Positions 1 through 8,652 of a stretch of DNA of 46,416 bases are shown here, one piece after another. The stretch comes from CAZPQV01 sp964588705 (GTDB taxonomy: Bacteria > Bacteroidota > Bacteroidia > Flavobacteriales > Weeksellaceae): contig CAZPQV010000013.1 of assembly GCA_964588705.1 (NCBI GenBank), positions 1 through 46,416 of the forward strand, in the 5' to 3' direction. The first letter of the stretch is position 1. Each line of letters begins with the position of its first letter. Made by a program: the position numbers and the translations under genes. The notes under the pieces were generated by a model. It had not been told where the DNA came from, did no database searches, and worked only from the letters and a program-made list of their open reading frames with translations.

Positions 1-1299
1 GTGATGTATATGCAGAATGTGTATGTTGGGATGGTATCAACGATTGTGGTTCCGATTTATTTTTGGGTGAGTTCCAAACAGGCCCAAAAACTTAGTGGCG
101 TGAGGCGTGCACTGCGCAGTCAGAGGGAAGAGAAAAACTCCGGATGGCTGAATCTCATCAAATCCATTATGGTGATTAAAAGTTTTGTCCGCGAAAAAAT
201 CGAAGGCAAGAAGCAATACGACCTTCAAATGCAACTGATGGAAAGTCAGATGCACACCAGAAAAACCAATTTTCTGTACGATGGTTTAAAGACTTTTATC
301 GAGCAGTTTGGTGTGGTACTCGTCATTCTTTTAACCGTTTATCTCGTTCTCAATCAACAGATGACGATTGGTGCAATCATGCTGCACATCATGCTTTTCA
401 ACAACGTTTCGGCGCCGATTCGTCAGTTGCACCGAATTTATGATGATATGAATGATGCAATGATTTACGCAGAGGGATATTTTGATATTCTTAATGCCGA
501 TTCCGAAAAAGAGCCATCTGGAATTCAACAGCCTGAAATTAAAGGAACCTTCGAGCTTAAAAATGTAGATTTCACTTATCCGAACGGAACGAAGGCACTT
601 CACGATGTTTCGATGACCATCGAAGATGGAAAAACAACTGCTTTGGTCGGTTTGAGCGGTGCCGGAAAATCAACCGTCATCAATCTTTTATGTAAATTTT
701 ATTTGCCTGACAGTGGTGAAATTCTTTTGGATAACATCAACCTGAACGATTACGAAAACAATCATCTGCGCGATGATATTGGTTTGGTACTACAGCGCAA
801 TCATATTTTTCAGGGAACGATCGAAGAAAATATCCGCTATGGAAATATGGAAGCCAGTTTCGAGGAAATTCAGGAAGCTGCGAAAAAAGCTTATCTCCAC
901 GACCAGATTATGGAACTTCCGGCAAAATATAATCACGAAGCAACGCAACTTTCAGGAGGGCAGCAGCAGCGAATTGCGATTGCCAGACTGTTTCTGAAAG
1001 ATCCGCCAATTCTGTTTTTAGATGAACCGACGGCAAGTCTGGATGCCATTGCAACGGAACAAATTAAGAATTCTTTGGATGCAATTAAGGAAGGTAGAAC
1101 AGTGATTATCATATCACATTCTTTGTCACAAATCTTGGATTCCGATAAAATTTATGTGATGAAAAAAGGAAGAGTTGTTGAAAACGGAACTCACGATGAA
1201 CTCATCGATTTGAACGGCACGTACCGAGAAATTTTCGATGCCTCCGCCCGAAGTTTAAACCTTGATAAACTGGTGAATACCTTTAAGCAAGATGACTGA
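1..1299 (+). CDS. ABC exporter, fused permease/ATPase, 5' end cut off by the window
   Basis: Partial gene: the frame is open to the first base and only 432 residues are visible, against about 580-600 for a half-transporter of the MsbA/lipid or drug exporter type. The first 160 residues are the end of the membrane domain, with hydrophobic segments at about 6-24 and 102-135. The rest is the nucleotide-binding domain: Walker A GLSGAGKST near 217-225, signature LSGGQ at 317-321, Walker B ILFLDE at about 336-341, and an H-loop IISHS after it. It would work as a dimer in the inner membrane and export a hydrophobic substrate; the substrate cannot be read from sequence. No terminator hairpin follows; the next 147 bases are repeat-like DNA. 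Confidence 0.85.
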   Translation: MMYMQNVYVGMVSTIVVPIYFWVSSKQAQKLSGVRRALRSQREEKNSGWLNLIKSIMVIKSFVREKIEGKKQYDLQMQLMESQMHTRKTNFLYDGLKTFIEQFGVVLVILLTVYLVLNQQMTIGAIMLHIMLFNNVSAPIRQLHRIYDDMNDAMIYAEGYFDILNADSEKEPSGIQQPEIKGTFELKNVDFTYPNGTKALHDVSMTIEDGKTTALVGLSGAGKSTVINLLCKFYLPDSGEILLDNINLNDYENNHLRDDIGLVLQRNHIFQGTIEENIRYGNMEASFEEIQEAAKKAYLHDQIMELPAKYNHEATQLSGGQQQRIAIARLFLKDPPILFLDEPTASLDAIATEQIKNSLDAIKEGRTVIIISHSLSQILDSDKIYVMKKGRVVENGTHDELIDLNGTYREIFDASARSLNLDKLVNTFKQDD

Positions 1300-1446
1300 T
1301 GGAAGATGGAAAAACAAAGCATAAAGAAATAAAATTAGAACATAGAAATAAACTACCACAAGAAATCTGTGAAAATCTGTTTCAATCCGCGGACATAAAA
1401 AATTTCAAATCAAAACTGTAAATTAGCATTTCAAATTAAACAGTCA
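1300..1446. repeat. Intergenic stretch with two repeat phrases
   Basis: It begins with a GATGGAAGATGGAAAA-like purine phrase and contains CTGTGAAAATCTGT and AATCCGCGGA phrases. Both resemble repeats elsewhere in this window (2027-2068, 3160-3215, 46250-46410). No gene or terminator hairpin is visible. Confidence 0.4.
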
Positions 1447-2022
1447 ATGAAAAAAATCATCATAGCAGGATTAGCGTCTTTAACACTTTTTTCCTGCAAC
1501 AAAATTGAAGAAACGGTAAACAATACTGTGACTTCAGCACAGGAAAAGGCAAAGCAGAAAGCCAATGAACTCGTTCAGGAAACGGTAAATGAACAGTTAA
1601 ATAAAGTCATTAATGCGGAAAGTATAAGTTTCAATACCGTATTTCCTCACCAAAATTCCGCTTTAATTGAAAATGAAACCGGGAAGAAAGTGTCGTTTCC
1701 GAATGGACAGCCGTTTTATGTTTTTAAATATAAGACCGCCGACAAAGATCTGTTACTGAAAACTTTAGTTGAACAGTCAACCACGGATGAAGCACAATCT
1801 GCAAAGGCTTTTGAAAAACTCGACGGTTCTTTAATCGTCGAAAAGCTGACTTTCTTTGAAAAATTTCTGCCGGCAAATACCATCGACACCAGTTTCTTAG
1901 ACGGAATTAAAAACGATAAGAATATAGAATATTACAAAGTAAAACGCTTCCCGAATTCGAGCACCATTATTTATAATCCGAAGAACCAAATGGTGTATCA
2001 GTTTGTGGAAGTGAAAAAGTAA
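1447..2022 (+). CDS. Hypothetical lipoprotein, 191 residues
   Basis: I do not recognise the family. The N-terminus is a lipoprotein signal: MKK, a hydrophobic stretch, then a lipobox ending LFSC with the lipidated Cys at residue 17. Residues 19-58 are rich in E, K, Q, N and look like a helical stalk (repeats of VNxTV and VQETVNEQ). The remaining 130 residues are a mixed alpha/beta domain without recognisable catalytic residues. The product should sit on the membrane facing the periplasm. It stands alone between repeat-rich intergenic stretches. Confidence 0.7.
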   Translation: MKKIIIAGLASLTLFSCNKIEETVNNTVTSAQEKAKQKANELVQETVNEQLNKVINAESISFNTVFPHQNSALIENETGKKVSFPNGQPFYVFKYKTADKDLLLKTLVEQSTTDEAQSAKAFEKLDGSLIVEKLTFFEKFLPANTIDTSFLDGIKNDKNIEYYKVKRFPNSSTIIYNPKNQMVYQFVEVKK

Positions 2023-2026
2023 GGGA

Positions 2027-2068
2027 GACAGAAGACGGAAGACGAAAGACCGAAGTCCGAAGACTGAG
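2027..2068 (+). repeat. Purine-rich GGAAGAC repeat, left flank
   Basis: The stretch contains AGAAGACGGAAGACGAAAG and then CCGAAGTCCGAAG. Related phrases occur in the opposite orientation at 2503-2538, 3853-3893 and 38518-38540. It lies directly downstream of the lipoprotein stop codon. Confidence 0.55.
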
Positions 2069-2134
2069 GATACGATAATATTTTTTCACGAGAGAAGTTC
2101 TGTAGTTTTCATAACTTTAGAAAAAACAATAATT

Positions 2135-2488
2135 ATGGCGTTCAAGTTTGAAAAATTAAGAGTTTGGCAGATTTAGATGGAGTATGGAGAAAAAATTAAT
2201 ACACTTGCATTGACGTTTCCGGAACACGAGAAATTCAATTTGAATTCACAAATCAGAAGAGCTGTTGACAGTGTTGCACTTAATATTGCAGAAGGTTCAA
2301 TTGGACAGACAAATCCTGAGTTTAAGAAATTTCTTGGTTTTTCAATAATTTCTTCGGCAGAAGTTGTGACCTGTCTTTATAAAGCGAAATACAGAAATTA
2401 CTTAGATGAAATAGAATTTAATAAACTCTATGATGAAGCTTTTCAGCTAATGAACCAATTAGTTGCGCTAAATAATAATTTAGAATAA
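2135..2488 (+). pseudogene. Four-helix-bundle (S23-type) protein with an in-frame stop at codon 14
   Basis: The family (four helix bundle protein, known from 23S rRNA intervening sequences and as stand-alone genes) usually starts MxFxFEKLxVWQ. That start is present at 2135 (MAFKFEKLRVWQ), but codon 14 at 2174-2176 is TAG. The same frame then continues at once from ATG at 2177 for 103 residues (MEYGEKINTL...), including the typical core QIRRAVDSVALNIAEGS and EFKKFLGFSI. So the gene is intact apart from one stop codon, or is read by re-initiation at the TAGATG junction. The 2177 start alone would lack part of helix 1. It is bounded by oppositely oriented purine/pyrimidine repeats. The stop could also be a sequencing error. 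Confidence 0.75.
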
Positions 2489-2502
2489 AAAAATCACCTA
2501 TT

Positions 2503-2538
2503 AATCTTCGGACTCCGGACTTCGGACCTCCGACTTTA
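2503..2538 (-). repeat. Pyrimidine-rich repeat, right flank, inverted relative to 2027-2068
   Basis: CTTCGGACTCCGGACTTCGG is, apart from small changes, the reverse complement of the CCGAAGTCCGAAG phrase at 2050-2062. Together the two flank the four-helix-bundle gene as an imperfect inverted pair. Confidence 0.5.
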
Positions 2539-2542
2539 AATT

Positions 2543-3112
2543 ATGAAAATATATACCAAAACCGGAGACAAAGGACAAACCGCATTGTACGGCGGAACCC
2601 GTGTTTCCAAAGCATCGGCAAGAGTAGAAAGCTATGGAACCATCGATGAACTGAATGCGTTTATCGGATTGGCAAAAAGTGAAATTTCGGATGAGAAACT
2701 GATGAATCAACTCAAAAAAATTCAGTTTGACCTTTTTACTGTGGGCTCTGAAGCGGCGACACCGGCGGACAAACTGTTCTTGGCGAATGGAAAAGCAAGA
2801 CTTCCATTGGTGATTTCTGAAAACGAAATTGAAGAGCTGGAGCATTGGATGGATCAACTGGATGCTGAACTCGAACCGTTACAATACTTTATTCTTCCGG
2901 GAGGTGGTAAAACTGCGACTGCTTTTCACGTAGCCAGAACCGTTTGCAGAAGGGCGGAGCGCGCTTTGGTTTTCCTGAATGAATCTGAAGAAGTGCGTCC
3001 GGAACTGATAAAATACCTGAACCGACTGTCTGATTATCTGTTCATTGTGGCGAGATATGTTTCGAAACTGACCCGTGAAAACGAAGAATATTGGAATCCA
3101 AATAACCGATGA
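2543..3112 (+). CDS. Cob(I)alamin adenosyltransferase, PduO type
   Basis: It transfers the 5'-deoxyadenosyl group of ATP to reduced cobalamin, giving adenosylcobalamin for B12-dependent mutases; the enzyme is a cytosolic trimer. The N-terminal KIYTKTGDKGQT (residues 2-13) is the ATP-binding motif of the PduO/ATR family. VESYGTIDELNAFIG and the C-terminal RTVCRRAERAL (residues about 131-141) are the other family blocks. At 189 residues it has the usual length. ATG at 2543 follows closely on the repeat at 2503-2538. No other cobalamin gene is in the window, so it probably serves imported B12. Confidence 0.9.
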   Translation: MKIYTKTGDKGQTALYGGTRVSKASARVESYGTIDELNAFIGLAKSEISDEKLMNQLKKIQFDLFTVGSEAATPADKLFLANGKARLPLVISENEIEELEHWMDQLDAELEPLQYFILPGGGKTATAFHVARTVCRRAERALVFLNESEEVRPELIKYLNRLSDYLFIVARYVSKLTRENEEYWNPNNR

Positions 3113-3209
3113 TTTTGCCACAAAGACACAAAGCTTTTACAAAAGATTAAAATGTTAAGTAGAAAATCCGCGTAATCTCAAAATAAATCCGTGAAAATCC
3201 GTGAAATCT

Positions 3210-3839
3210 GTGAGAAAAAAAGCACTTTTATTCATCAACGGTGATGCGCCGAAAACTCTCCCTAAATTATTGGGTTACGACATCATCGCCTGCTCCGACG
3301 GTGCATTTCATTATTTGAAAACACTTGATTTCCCTTTTGAAAAACTCGATTTTATCTCCGGTGATTTCGATTCACACAAGGGAAGTGATGAAGAGATTTA
3401 TGCTGAAAAATTTATTTATACACCAGATCAGGACAAAACAGATTTCGAAAAATCATTGGAAATTCTTGTTGAGAAAGGTGTTTCAGAAGTGGATATTTAT
3501 GGCGGCAGCGGTGGCGAAATGGATCACTTCCTTGGGAATCTTACCGTTGCTTTTGCCTTTAAAAACAAACTGAAAATTCAGTTTTATGATGAGTTTTCTA
3601 CCTATTATTTTATACCGAAGGATTTCGTTTTGAGGGGTGTAAAAAATCAGATGATATCCATATATCCTTTCCCAAAAGCTGAGAAGGTGGTAACAAAAGG
3701 TCTGAATTGGGCTTTAAATTCAGAAACCCTGAACGTTACCTCAAGAATCGGAACCCGGAATTTTGCATTGGAAGACGAAATTTCAATTACTTATACGTCG
3801 GGGGATATACTGATTTTCATAGGGCAGAAATACCTGTAG
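3210..3839 (+). CDS. Thiamine pyrophosphokinase
   Basis: It makes thiamine diphosphate from thiamine and ATP in the cytosol. Family signs are the SDGAF motif, the SGDFDS motif near residues 50-55, DQDKTDFEKSLE, and GGSGGEMDHFLGNL, which together form the active site. There is no ATG in a sensible place. Two GTG codons are possible, at 3201 (KSVRKKALLF) and 3210 (RKKALLF); I prefer 3210 because family members begin just before the ALLFINGD strand. Both lie inside a TCCGTGAAATCTGTG repeat phrase, so the repeat seems to have spread up to, or replaced, the natural start region. Confidence 0.85.
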   Translation: MRKKALLFINGDAPKTLPKLLGYDIIACSDGAFHYLKTLDFPFEKLDFISGDFDSHKGSDEEIYAEKFIYTPDQDKTDFEKSLEILVEKGVSEVDIYGGSGGEMDHFLGNLTVAFAFKNKLKIQFYDEFSTYYFIPKDFVLRGVKNQMISIYPFPKAEKVVTKGLNWALNSETLNVTSRIGTRNFALEDEISITYTSGDILIFIGQKYL

Positions 3840-3963
3840 TTGGATGTTAGTTTTTTCACTTCGAGCTTCTAGCTTCCAACTTCCCACATTCAAAAAAAAT
3901 TAACCAACAAATCTCATTCTTTTTTTGCAATTTTGCAGTTCTATCTAAACACGCTTTTTGCTA

Positions 3964-5355
3964 ATGAAAATTAAGTACAAAGAACTTATTGATCAGACAC
4001 TTTATTTCCCAACCGAGGAGTTTAATGTTGCTGAAAACAACTTGCTGTTTCACGATATTCCGTTAATGGACGTGATCGAACAGTTTGGAACACCTTTGAA
4101 AATAAGTTATCTGCCAAAAATTTCTCATAACATCCAGAGAGCAAAAGGCTGGTTTAAGGAGGCTTTCGAGAAGCACGAATACAAGAAAAGTTACCGCTAT
4201 TGCTATTGCACGAAGTCGAGCCATTTTAATTTTGTGATTGAAGAGGCGCTAAAGAATGATATTTCCATCGAAACGTCGTCAGCGTACGATATGGATATCG
4301 TGAAAGCTCTTTATGACAAAGGAAAAGTGGATAAAAATATCGAAGTGATTTGCAACGGTTTCAAGACTGATGATTATCTGCAGAAAATTTCGGAGATGAT
4401 CAACAGCGGTTTCGAAAACATCACGCCAATTCTTGATAATTACCGTGAACTGGATAAACTGACCGAAAGCATTGACGCCACGTTCGATATCGGAATCCGT
4501 ATTGCATCGGAGGAAGAACCGAAATTCGAATTTTATACTTCCAGATTAGGAATTGGGTACAAAGATATCATTCCTTATTACTCTCAGAAAATTGCAGAGC
4601 ACCCGAATGCACGGCTTAAAATGTTGCATTTCTTCATTAACACCGGAATAAAAGACACCGCCTATTACTGGAACGAACTGTATAAATGTCTTCGTGTTTA
4701 TGCGCGTCTGAAAAAGATTGCTCCGGAAGTGGATTCCCTGAATATCGGTGGAGGATTTCCGATAAAAACTTCCTTGAATTTCGATTACGATTACCAGTAT
4801 ATGGTGGAAGAAATCGTATCACAAATCAAAAAGTTCTGTGAAGAGGAAGGCGTAGAAGAACCAAATATCTACACCGAGTTCGGTAGTTTTACGGTAGGTG
4901 AGAGTGGCGCGAATCTTTATAAAATCATCTCCCAAAAACGTCAGAACGACAGAGAAAAATGGAATATGATCGATTCCTCTTTTATGACGACTTTGCCGGA
5001 CACTTGGGCGATTTCCCGTCACTTTATTATGTTGCCCTTAAACCGTTGGGACGATACTTATGAAAGGGTTTTTCTTGGCGGATTAACGTGCGATTCCGAC
5101 GATTATTACAATTCGGAACAGCATACGAACGCCATTTATCTTCCGGTTTTTTCGGACACGAAACCGTTGTATATCGGATTTTTCCACACAGGAGCATATC
5201 AGGAAACGATTGGCGGTTACGGCGGTGTTCACCACTGTTTGATGCCACAGCCAAGACATATCCTGATTCAGAAAGATGAAGATGGTAATTTCCAGTATGA
5301 GATTTTCCGTGAGAAACAGGAACCACAGGATGTGCTGAAACTGCTTGGATATTAA
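3964..5355 (+). CDS. speA: Arginine decarboxylase, PLP fold type III
   Basis: It decarboxylates arginine to agmatine, the first step of polyamine synthesis by the agmatine route. The PLP lysine is in YCTKSSHF (about residue 84). The glycine-rich phosphate loop is in NIGGGFPIK, and the C-terminal CDSDDYY supplies the Cys/Asp pair from the partner subunit. At 463 residues it is the short Bacteroidota form, well below the roughly 630-660 of proteobacterial SpeA. ATG at 3964 is preferred over TTG at 3958. Agmatinase lies 1.6 kb downstream and completes the route. A close relative, carboxynorspermidine or diaminopimelate decarboxylase, is less likely given that neighbour. It ends in a strong terminator. 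Confidence 0.83.
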   Translation: MKIKYKELIDQTLYFPTEEFNVAENNLLFHDIPLMDVIEQFGTPLKISYLPKISHNIQRAKGWFKEAFEKHEYKKSYRYCYCTKSSHFNFVIEEALKNDISIETSSAYDMDIVKALYDKGKVDKNIEVICNGFKTDDYLQKISEMINSGFENITPILDNYRELDKLTESIDATFDIGIRIASEEEPKFEFYTSRLGIGYKDIIPYYSQKIAEHPNARLKMLHFFINTGIKDTAYYWNELYKCLRVYARLKKIAPEVDSLNIGGGFPIKTSLNFDYDYQYMVEEIVSQIKKFCEEEGVEEPNIYTEFGSFTVGESGANLYKIISQKRQNDREKWNMIDSSFMTTLPDTWAISRHFIMLPLNRWDDTYERVFLGGLTCDSDDYYNSEQHTNAIYLPVFSDTKPLYIGFFHTGAYQETIGGYGGVHHCLMPQPRHILIQKDEDGNFQYEIFREKQEPQDVLKLLGY

Positions 5356-5370
5356 AATTTTATTAAATAA

Positions 5371-5399
5371 AAAACCTTGTCATTCGACAAGGTTTTTTT
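5371..5399 (+). terminator. Rho-independent terminator after speA
   Basis: An 11-base-pair perfect stem AAAACCTTGTC / GACAAGGTTTT with an ATTC loop is followed by a T tract. It lies 15 bases after the stop codon. Confidence 0.9.
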
Positions 5400-5440
5400 G
5401 TGAAATGAATTCCTTCAAAAATATTTCAGAGCTTACTTTT

Positions 5441-6817
5441 TTATTTTAATTTCAAAATCCAATCACTCATTTTATCTAATACTTGTGGAGCAATAGTTTC
5501 TTCAATTTGTGCGTACTCTGCCGGACTGCCAGTTTTTGCAGTTTGGAAAAGGTGATTTAATCCTTCAAATTCTATGGTTTCTAAACTCTTGTTTCCGGCT
5601 TTCAACAGTGATTTTTTGATGCCTGCAAGATTTTCTTTTGCAGAAACCTGCAGATCCAAACTTCCGTTAATTGCGAGAACAGGAATTTTTACTTTCGAAA
5701 GATGTTTATCTGGATTAAATTTTATGAAGTAGTAAAACCAAGGATTGGTGATTTGTTCAATTTGATGTTTTACTTGCTCATCAACAGTCTTATCTGAAAC
5801 CCCTTGTGGTATTTCATTTAATGCTTCCCGTCGTTTTTTTCTTAAGTTATTTTCAAGATTATTACCTTTATAATTCATTACATAATTATAAAAATTTCGG
5901 TTTAAAGATTCTGTTATTTTCAGTGCTTCTTCAGTGCTTCCATAAGCTTTCGCAACATCATAATTTTGCTTTACTAAGAGATCTTTAATCGGAATTCCGG
6001 GACCAGCCATTAATATCAAATATTTCACATTTTTGTTGGAGTTGGCAACCATCGGTGCGATCATTCCACCTTCGCTGTGACCGATTAAACCGATATTTGT
6101 GTAACCTCTTTTTATCAGGAAATTTACAGCGCTTGAAATGTCACCGGCAAAATCTGCAGAAGTTGCACTGTCTTTTCCACTTTCAGAACCGCCAATTCCA
6201 CGGTCATCCAGTCTTAATGTCGCGATTCCTTTTTTGCTAAAATCATCGGCAATTACGAGAAACGGCTTATGTTCGAACAGCTCTTCATCGCGGTTCTGAG
6301 CGCCACTTCCTGTAATCATCACCAGAATTGGAGATTTTTTACTAAAATTTTTAGGGGCAGTTAATGTTCCGGCGAGCAGATTTCCTTCTGTTTCATTTTT
6401 AAAAGTTACTTCCTCGTTATCATAATTAAAGGGTTTTTTCGGAGTTTGGGGACGGTTTAGTTTTGCTGTTTCCACGGTGGTCTTCGTTAGAATTAATGGG
6501 AAATCCATTCCGCCTTGCGAGAATGTTCCATCAATTTTTTCAGGAAGAATTTTTGCTTTGTATACAATTCCAAGATTGGAAGCATCAAAGATTATTTCAC
6601 CGTTTTCAACTGTTGTTTTCTGAAGCAGAATTCCGTGTGCCCCTTGCATCGGACTATCAAATTTGGAACGGTAATTATCTGCTTCTTTTTCGATATGGAA
6701 AATCAGAGGAAGTTTATTTCCCATAACATCCAAATCTCCTTTCCACGAGCCAACGATACTTTGTGAGAAAATATAAAGAGGCAGAAGAAATATAAAAAGT
6801 GTGCTGAGCCTTTTCAT
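5441..6817 (-). CDS. Secreted alpha/beta hydrolase, probable esterase or peptidase
   Basis: A signal peptide spans about residues 1-19 (hydrophobic core, then FSQS). Residues 20-115 are a beta-rich domain starting SIVGSWKGDLD, often found in front of such hydrolases. The rest is an alpha/beta hydrolase: oxyanion region MITGSGAQNRDE, DDRGIGGSESG, and the nucleophile elbow GHSEGG with Ser at about 248. Asp is likely in INGSLDLQV and His in EGLNHLF. Substrate is unknown; homologues are annotated as acyl-peptide hydrolase-like or esterase. It is convergent with speA and divergent from agmatinase, so it is not part of the polyamine unit despite lying between those genes. Confidence 0.8.
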   Translation of the reverse strand: MKRLSTLFIFLLPLYIFSQSIVGSWKGDLDVMGNKLPLIFHIEKEADNYRSKFDSPMQGAHGILLQKTTVENGEIIFDASNLGIVYKAKILPEKIDGTFSQGGMDFPLILTKTTVETAKLNRPQTPKKPFNYDNEEVTFKNETEGNLLAGTLTAPKNFSKKSPILVMITGSGAQNRDEELFEHKPFLVIADDFSKKGIATLRLDDRGIGGSESGKDSATSADFAGDISSAVNFLIKRGYTNIGLIGHSEGGMIAPMVANSNKNVKYLILMAGPGIPIKDLLVKQNYDVAKAYGSTEEALKITESLNRNFYNYVMNYKGNNLENNLRKKRREALNEIPQGVSDKTVDEQVKHQIEQITNPWFYYFIKFNPDKHLSKVKIPVLAINGSLDLQVSAKENLAGIKKSLLKAGNKSLETIEFEGLNHLFQTAKTGSPAEYAQIEETIAPQVLDKMSDWILKLK

Positions 6818-6874
6818 TAAAACAGATTTTTTACTAATCCGTAAAGTTAAATATTTCTTTTCTCACGGAATAAT

Positions 6875-6882
6875 TATCTTTG
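6875..6882 (+). promoter_or_regulatory. Bacteroidota -7 element of the agmatinase gene
   Basis: TATCTTTG matches TAnnTTTG and lies 42 bases before the agmatinase ATG. Confidence 0.6.
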
Positions 6883-6924
6883 CCGAACTTTACACATTTA
6901 ACCTAAAAAATTAGACCCCAAAAT

Positions 6925-7776
6925 ATGAACACTTACGCCGGAATTCCCGAAGAAAATGCAACATTCGAAAACTCAAAAGTAATGCTGGTAACCGTTCCTT
7001 ACGACGGAACTTCAACCTGGGGAAAAGGTGCCGATAAAGGACCTGAACTTTTTCTTGATGCCTCAGAGAATATGGAGCTCTACGACATTGAAACAGGAAC
7101 CGAGCCGTATCTTGCCGGAGTTTGGATGGCAGGAGAAATTTCTGAAGATTCCACTCCTGAAGCCATGACGGAAGCCGTATATCAGAAAACGAAAGAACTG
7201 CTTCAGCACGAGGATAAACTCTTTACGCTTTTTGGAGGCGAACATTCGGTTTCTATTGGTTCTATCCGCGCAGTTGGTGAAAAATTCGAAAACCTGACCG
7301 TTCTGCAGTTGGATGCGCATACCGATTTGCGTCCGGATTTTCACGGTTCTACTTCCAATCACGCGTGTGCAGTTTTTGAAGCATCGCAAAAGCACAATTT
7401 GGTTCAGGTTGGAATTCGCTCGTGCGATATTGAAGAAATGGAATATGTTCCGGAAGGACAGTGTTTTTGGGCTCACGAAATCGCAACTAATCCAAACTGG
7501 ATTGATGATGTATTGGCAAAAGTTTCAGGAAATGTGTATATCACGATTGATTTGGATGCGTTCGATCCTTCAATTGCGCCTTCCACAGGAACCCCGGAAC
7601 CGGGCGGTTTACAGTGGTATCCAACCTTGGAACTGCTGAAAAAAGTATTTGAAAAATGCAACGTCGTAGCTTTTGACATTGTAGAACTGATGGATTCGCC
7701 GTACTCCAAACCAACGGCATTCTTAGCAGCAAAGCTGTACTATAAAATGCTGGCGTATTACCATACTAGCAAATAA
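6925..7776 (+). CDS. speB: Agmatinase
   Basis: This ureohydrolase family enzyme hydrolyses agmatine to putrescine and urea. The metal-binding blocks are all present: GGEHS (His 107), QLDAHTDLR (Asp 130, His 132, Asp 134) and ITIDLDAFDPS (Asp 209, Asp 211), which bind two Mn ions. 283 residues is normal for the family. The ATG at 6925 follows a clear -7 element. Arginase or formimidoylglutamase is possible within the same fold, but the nearby arginine decarboxylase favours agmatinase. Confidence 0.85.
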   Translation: MNTYAGIPEENATFENSKVMLVTVPYDGTSTWGKGADKGPELFLDASENMELYDIETGTEPYLAGVWMAGEISEDSTPEAMTEAVYQKTKELLQHEDKLFTLFGGEHSVSIGSIRAVGEKFENLTVLQLDAHTDLRPDFHGSTSNHACAVFEASQKHNLVQVGIRSCDIEEMEYVPEGQCFWAHEIATNPNWIDDVLAKVSGNVYITIDLDAFDPSIAPSTGTPEPGGLQWYPTLELLKKVFEKCNVVAFDIVELMDSPYSKPTAFLAAKLYYKMLAYYHTSK

Positions 7777-7820
7777 TTTTAGAAATACATTTGCAGTCTT
7801 TTTAAAACAATAAATTCGTG

Positions 7821-7862
7821 CATTCGTGGCAAATTAAAATGCCAAAATGCACGAATGTTTTT
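7821..7862 (+). terminator. Hairpin plus T tract between agmatinase and the AlkB-like gene
   Basis: CATTCGTG (7821-7828) pairs with CACGAATG (7850-7857), followed by TTTTTT. The 21-base loop is long, so it may be a weak terminator. The stem has the TTCGTG wording of the dispersed repeat phrases and may itself be one. Confidence 0.5.
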
Positions 7863-7870
7863 TATATTTG
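7863..7870 (+). promoter_or_regulatory. -7 element of the AlkB-like gene
   Basis: TATATTTG matches TAnnTTTG. It ends 14 bases before the ATG at 7885. This argues against the earlier in-frame ATG at 7855, which would lie upstream of the promoter element. Confidence 0.6.
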
Positions 7871-7884
7871 GTTCAAAGTTTTTT

Positions 7885-8502
7885 ATGCAAAGTCTGTTCT
7901 CCAATAATTTTGATTCAAAAATAAATCTTCTTCCACAGGACGGCACCGTCAATTATTATGGAACGGTTTTCACTGCAACGGAATCGGCATTTTATTACGA
8001 ATATCTTTTAAATAAAATTCCATGGAAACCGGATGAAGCCGTCATCTTTGGTAAACTGATTGAAACTAGAAGAAAAGTGGCCTGGTTTGGCGACCGTGAG
8101 TTTGAATACACCTATTCCGGAAGAACCAAGCGCGCCCTGATTTGGACTCCGGAACTTCTTGAACTGAAAGCTAAAACTGAGAAAATTACCGGGGAAACGT
8201 ACAATTCCTGTCTGCTGAATCTCTATCACGATGGCAGTGAAGGAATGGCATGGCACAGCGACGGCGAAAAGGACATGAAGAAAAACGGAGCCATTGCCTC
8301 GATGACTTTCGGGGCAGAACGTAAGTTTTCGTTTAAACACAAGGAAACCAAAGAAAAAATTGATATTCTCCTCGAAAACGGAAGTGTTCTCGTCATGAAA
8401 GATGAAACCCAAACCCATTGGCTGCACCGTTTACCACCCACAAAACTTATAAAAACTCCGAGAATTAATCTTACTTTCCGAACGATTACAAAACAGAATT
8501 AA
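7885..8502 (+). CDS. AlkB-like 2-oxoglutarate/Fe(II) dioxygenase
   Basis: A predicted oxidative DNA/RNA demethylase that removes N-alkyl lesions such as 1-methyladenine, using Fe(II), O2 and 2-oxoglutarate. The family block NLYHDGSEGMAWHSD supplies the first iron ligands (His 124, Asp 126). The third His is in HWLHRLPP (about 181), and the oxoglutarate arginines are in PRINLTFR (about 193 and 199). 205 residues from this start match the AlkB/ALKBH2-like family length. It has its own promoter element and no operon partner. The reverse strand offers long open frames here, but they are shadows of this gene. Confidence 0.88.
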   Translation: MQSLFSNNFDSKINLLPQDGTVNYYGTVFTATESAFYYEYLLNKIPWKPDEAVIFGKLIETRRKVAWFGDREFEYTYSGRTKRALIWTPELLELKAKTEKITGETYNSCLLNLYHDGSEGMAWHSDGEKDMKKNGAIASMTFGAERKFSFKHKETKEKIDILLENGSVLVMKDETQTHWLHRLPPTKLIKTPRINLTFRTITKQN

Positions 8503-8605
8503 TTCCTTTCTTTCAAAGAAATTTTATATATTTGAGTGATAATGCTTTGCAGAATTTTTAAGAAAACTTTACCATTTTTTAAGAATTCGGCATGTATTTT
8601 ATTAG

Positions 8606-8613
8606 TAATTTTG
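8606..8613 (+). promoter_or_regulatory. -7 element of the BON lipoprotein gene
   Basis: TAATTTTG matches TAnnTTTG and lies 40 bases before the ATG at 8653. Confidence 0.55.
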
Positions 8614-8652
8614 ATTCAGAAAAACATTTAACATTAATAATTTTTTTAAACT

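Noticed and set aside
7063..7476. A 137-codon open frame on the minus strand inside agmatinase
   Set aside because: It is antisense to clear family motifs of agmatinase and has no recognisable protein features.
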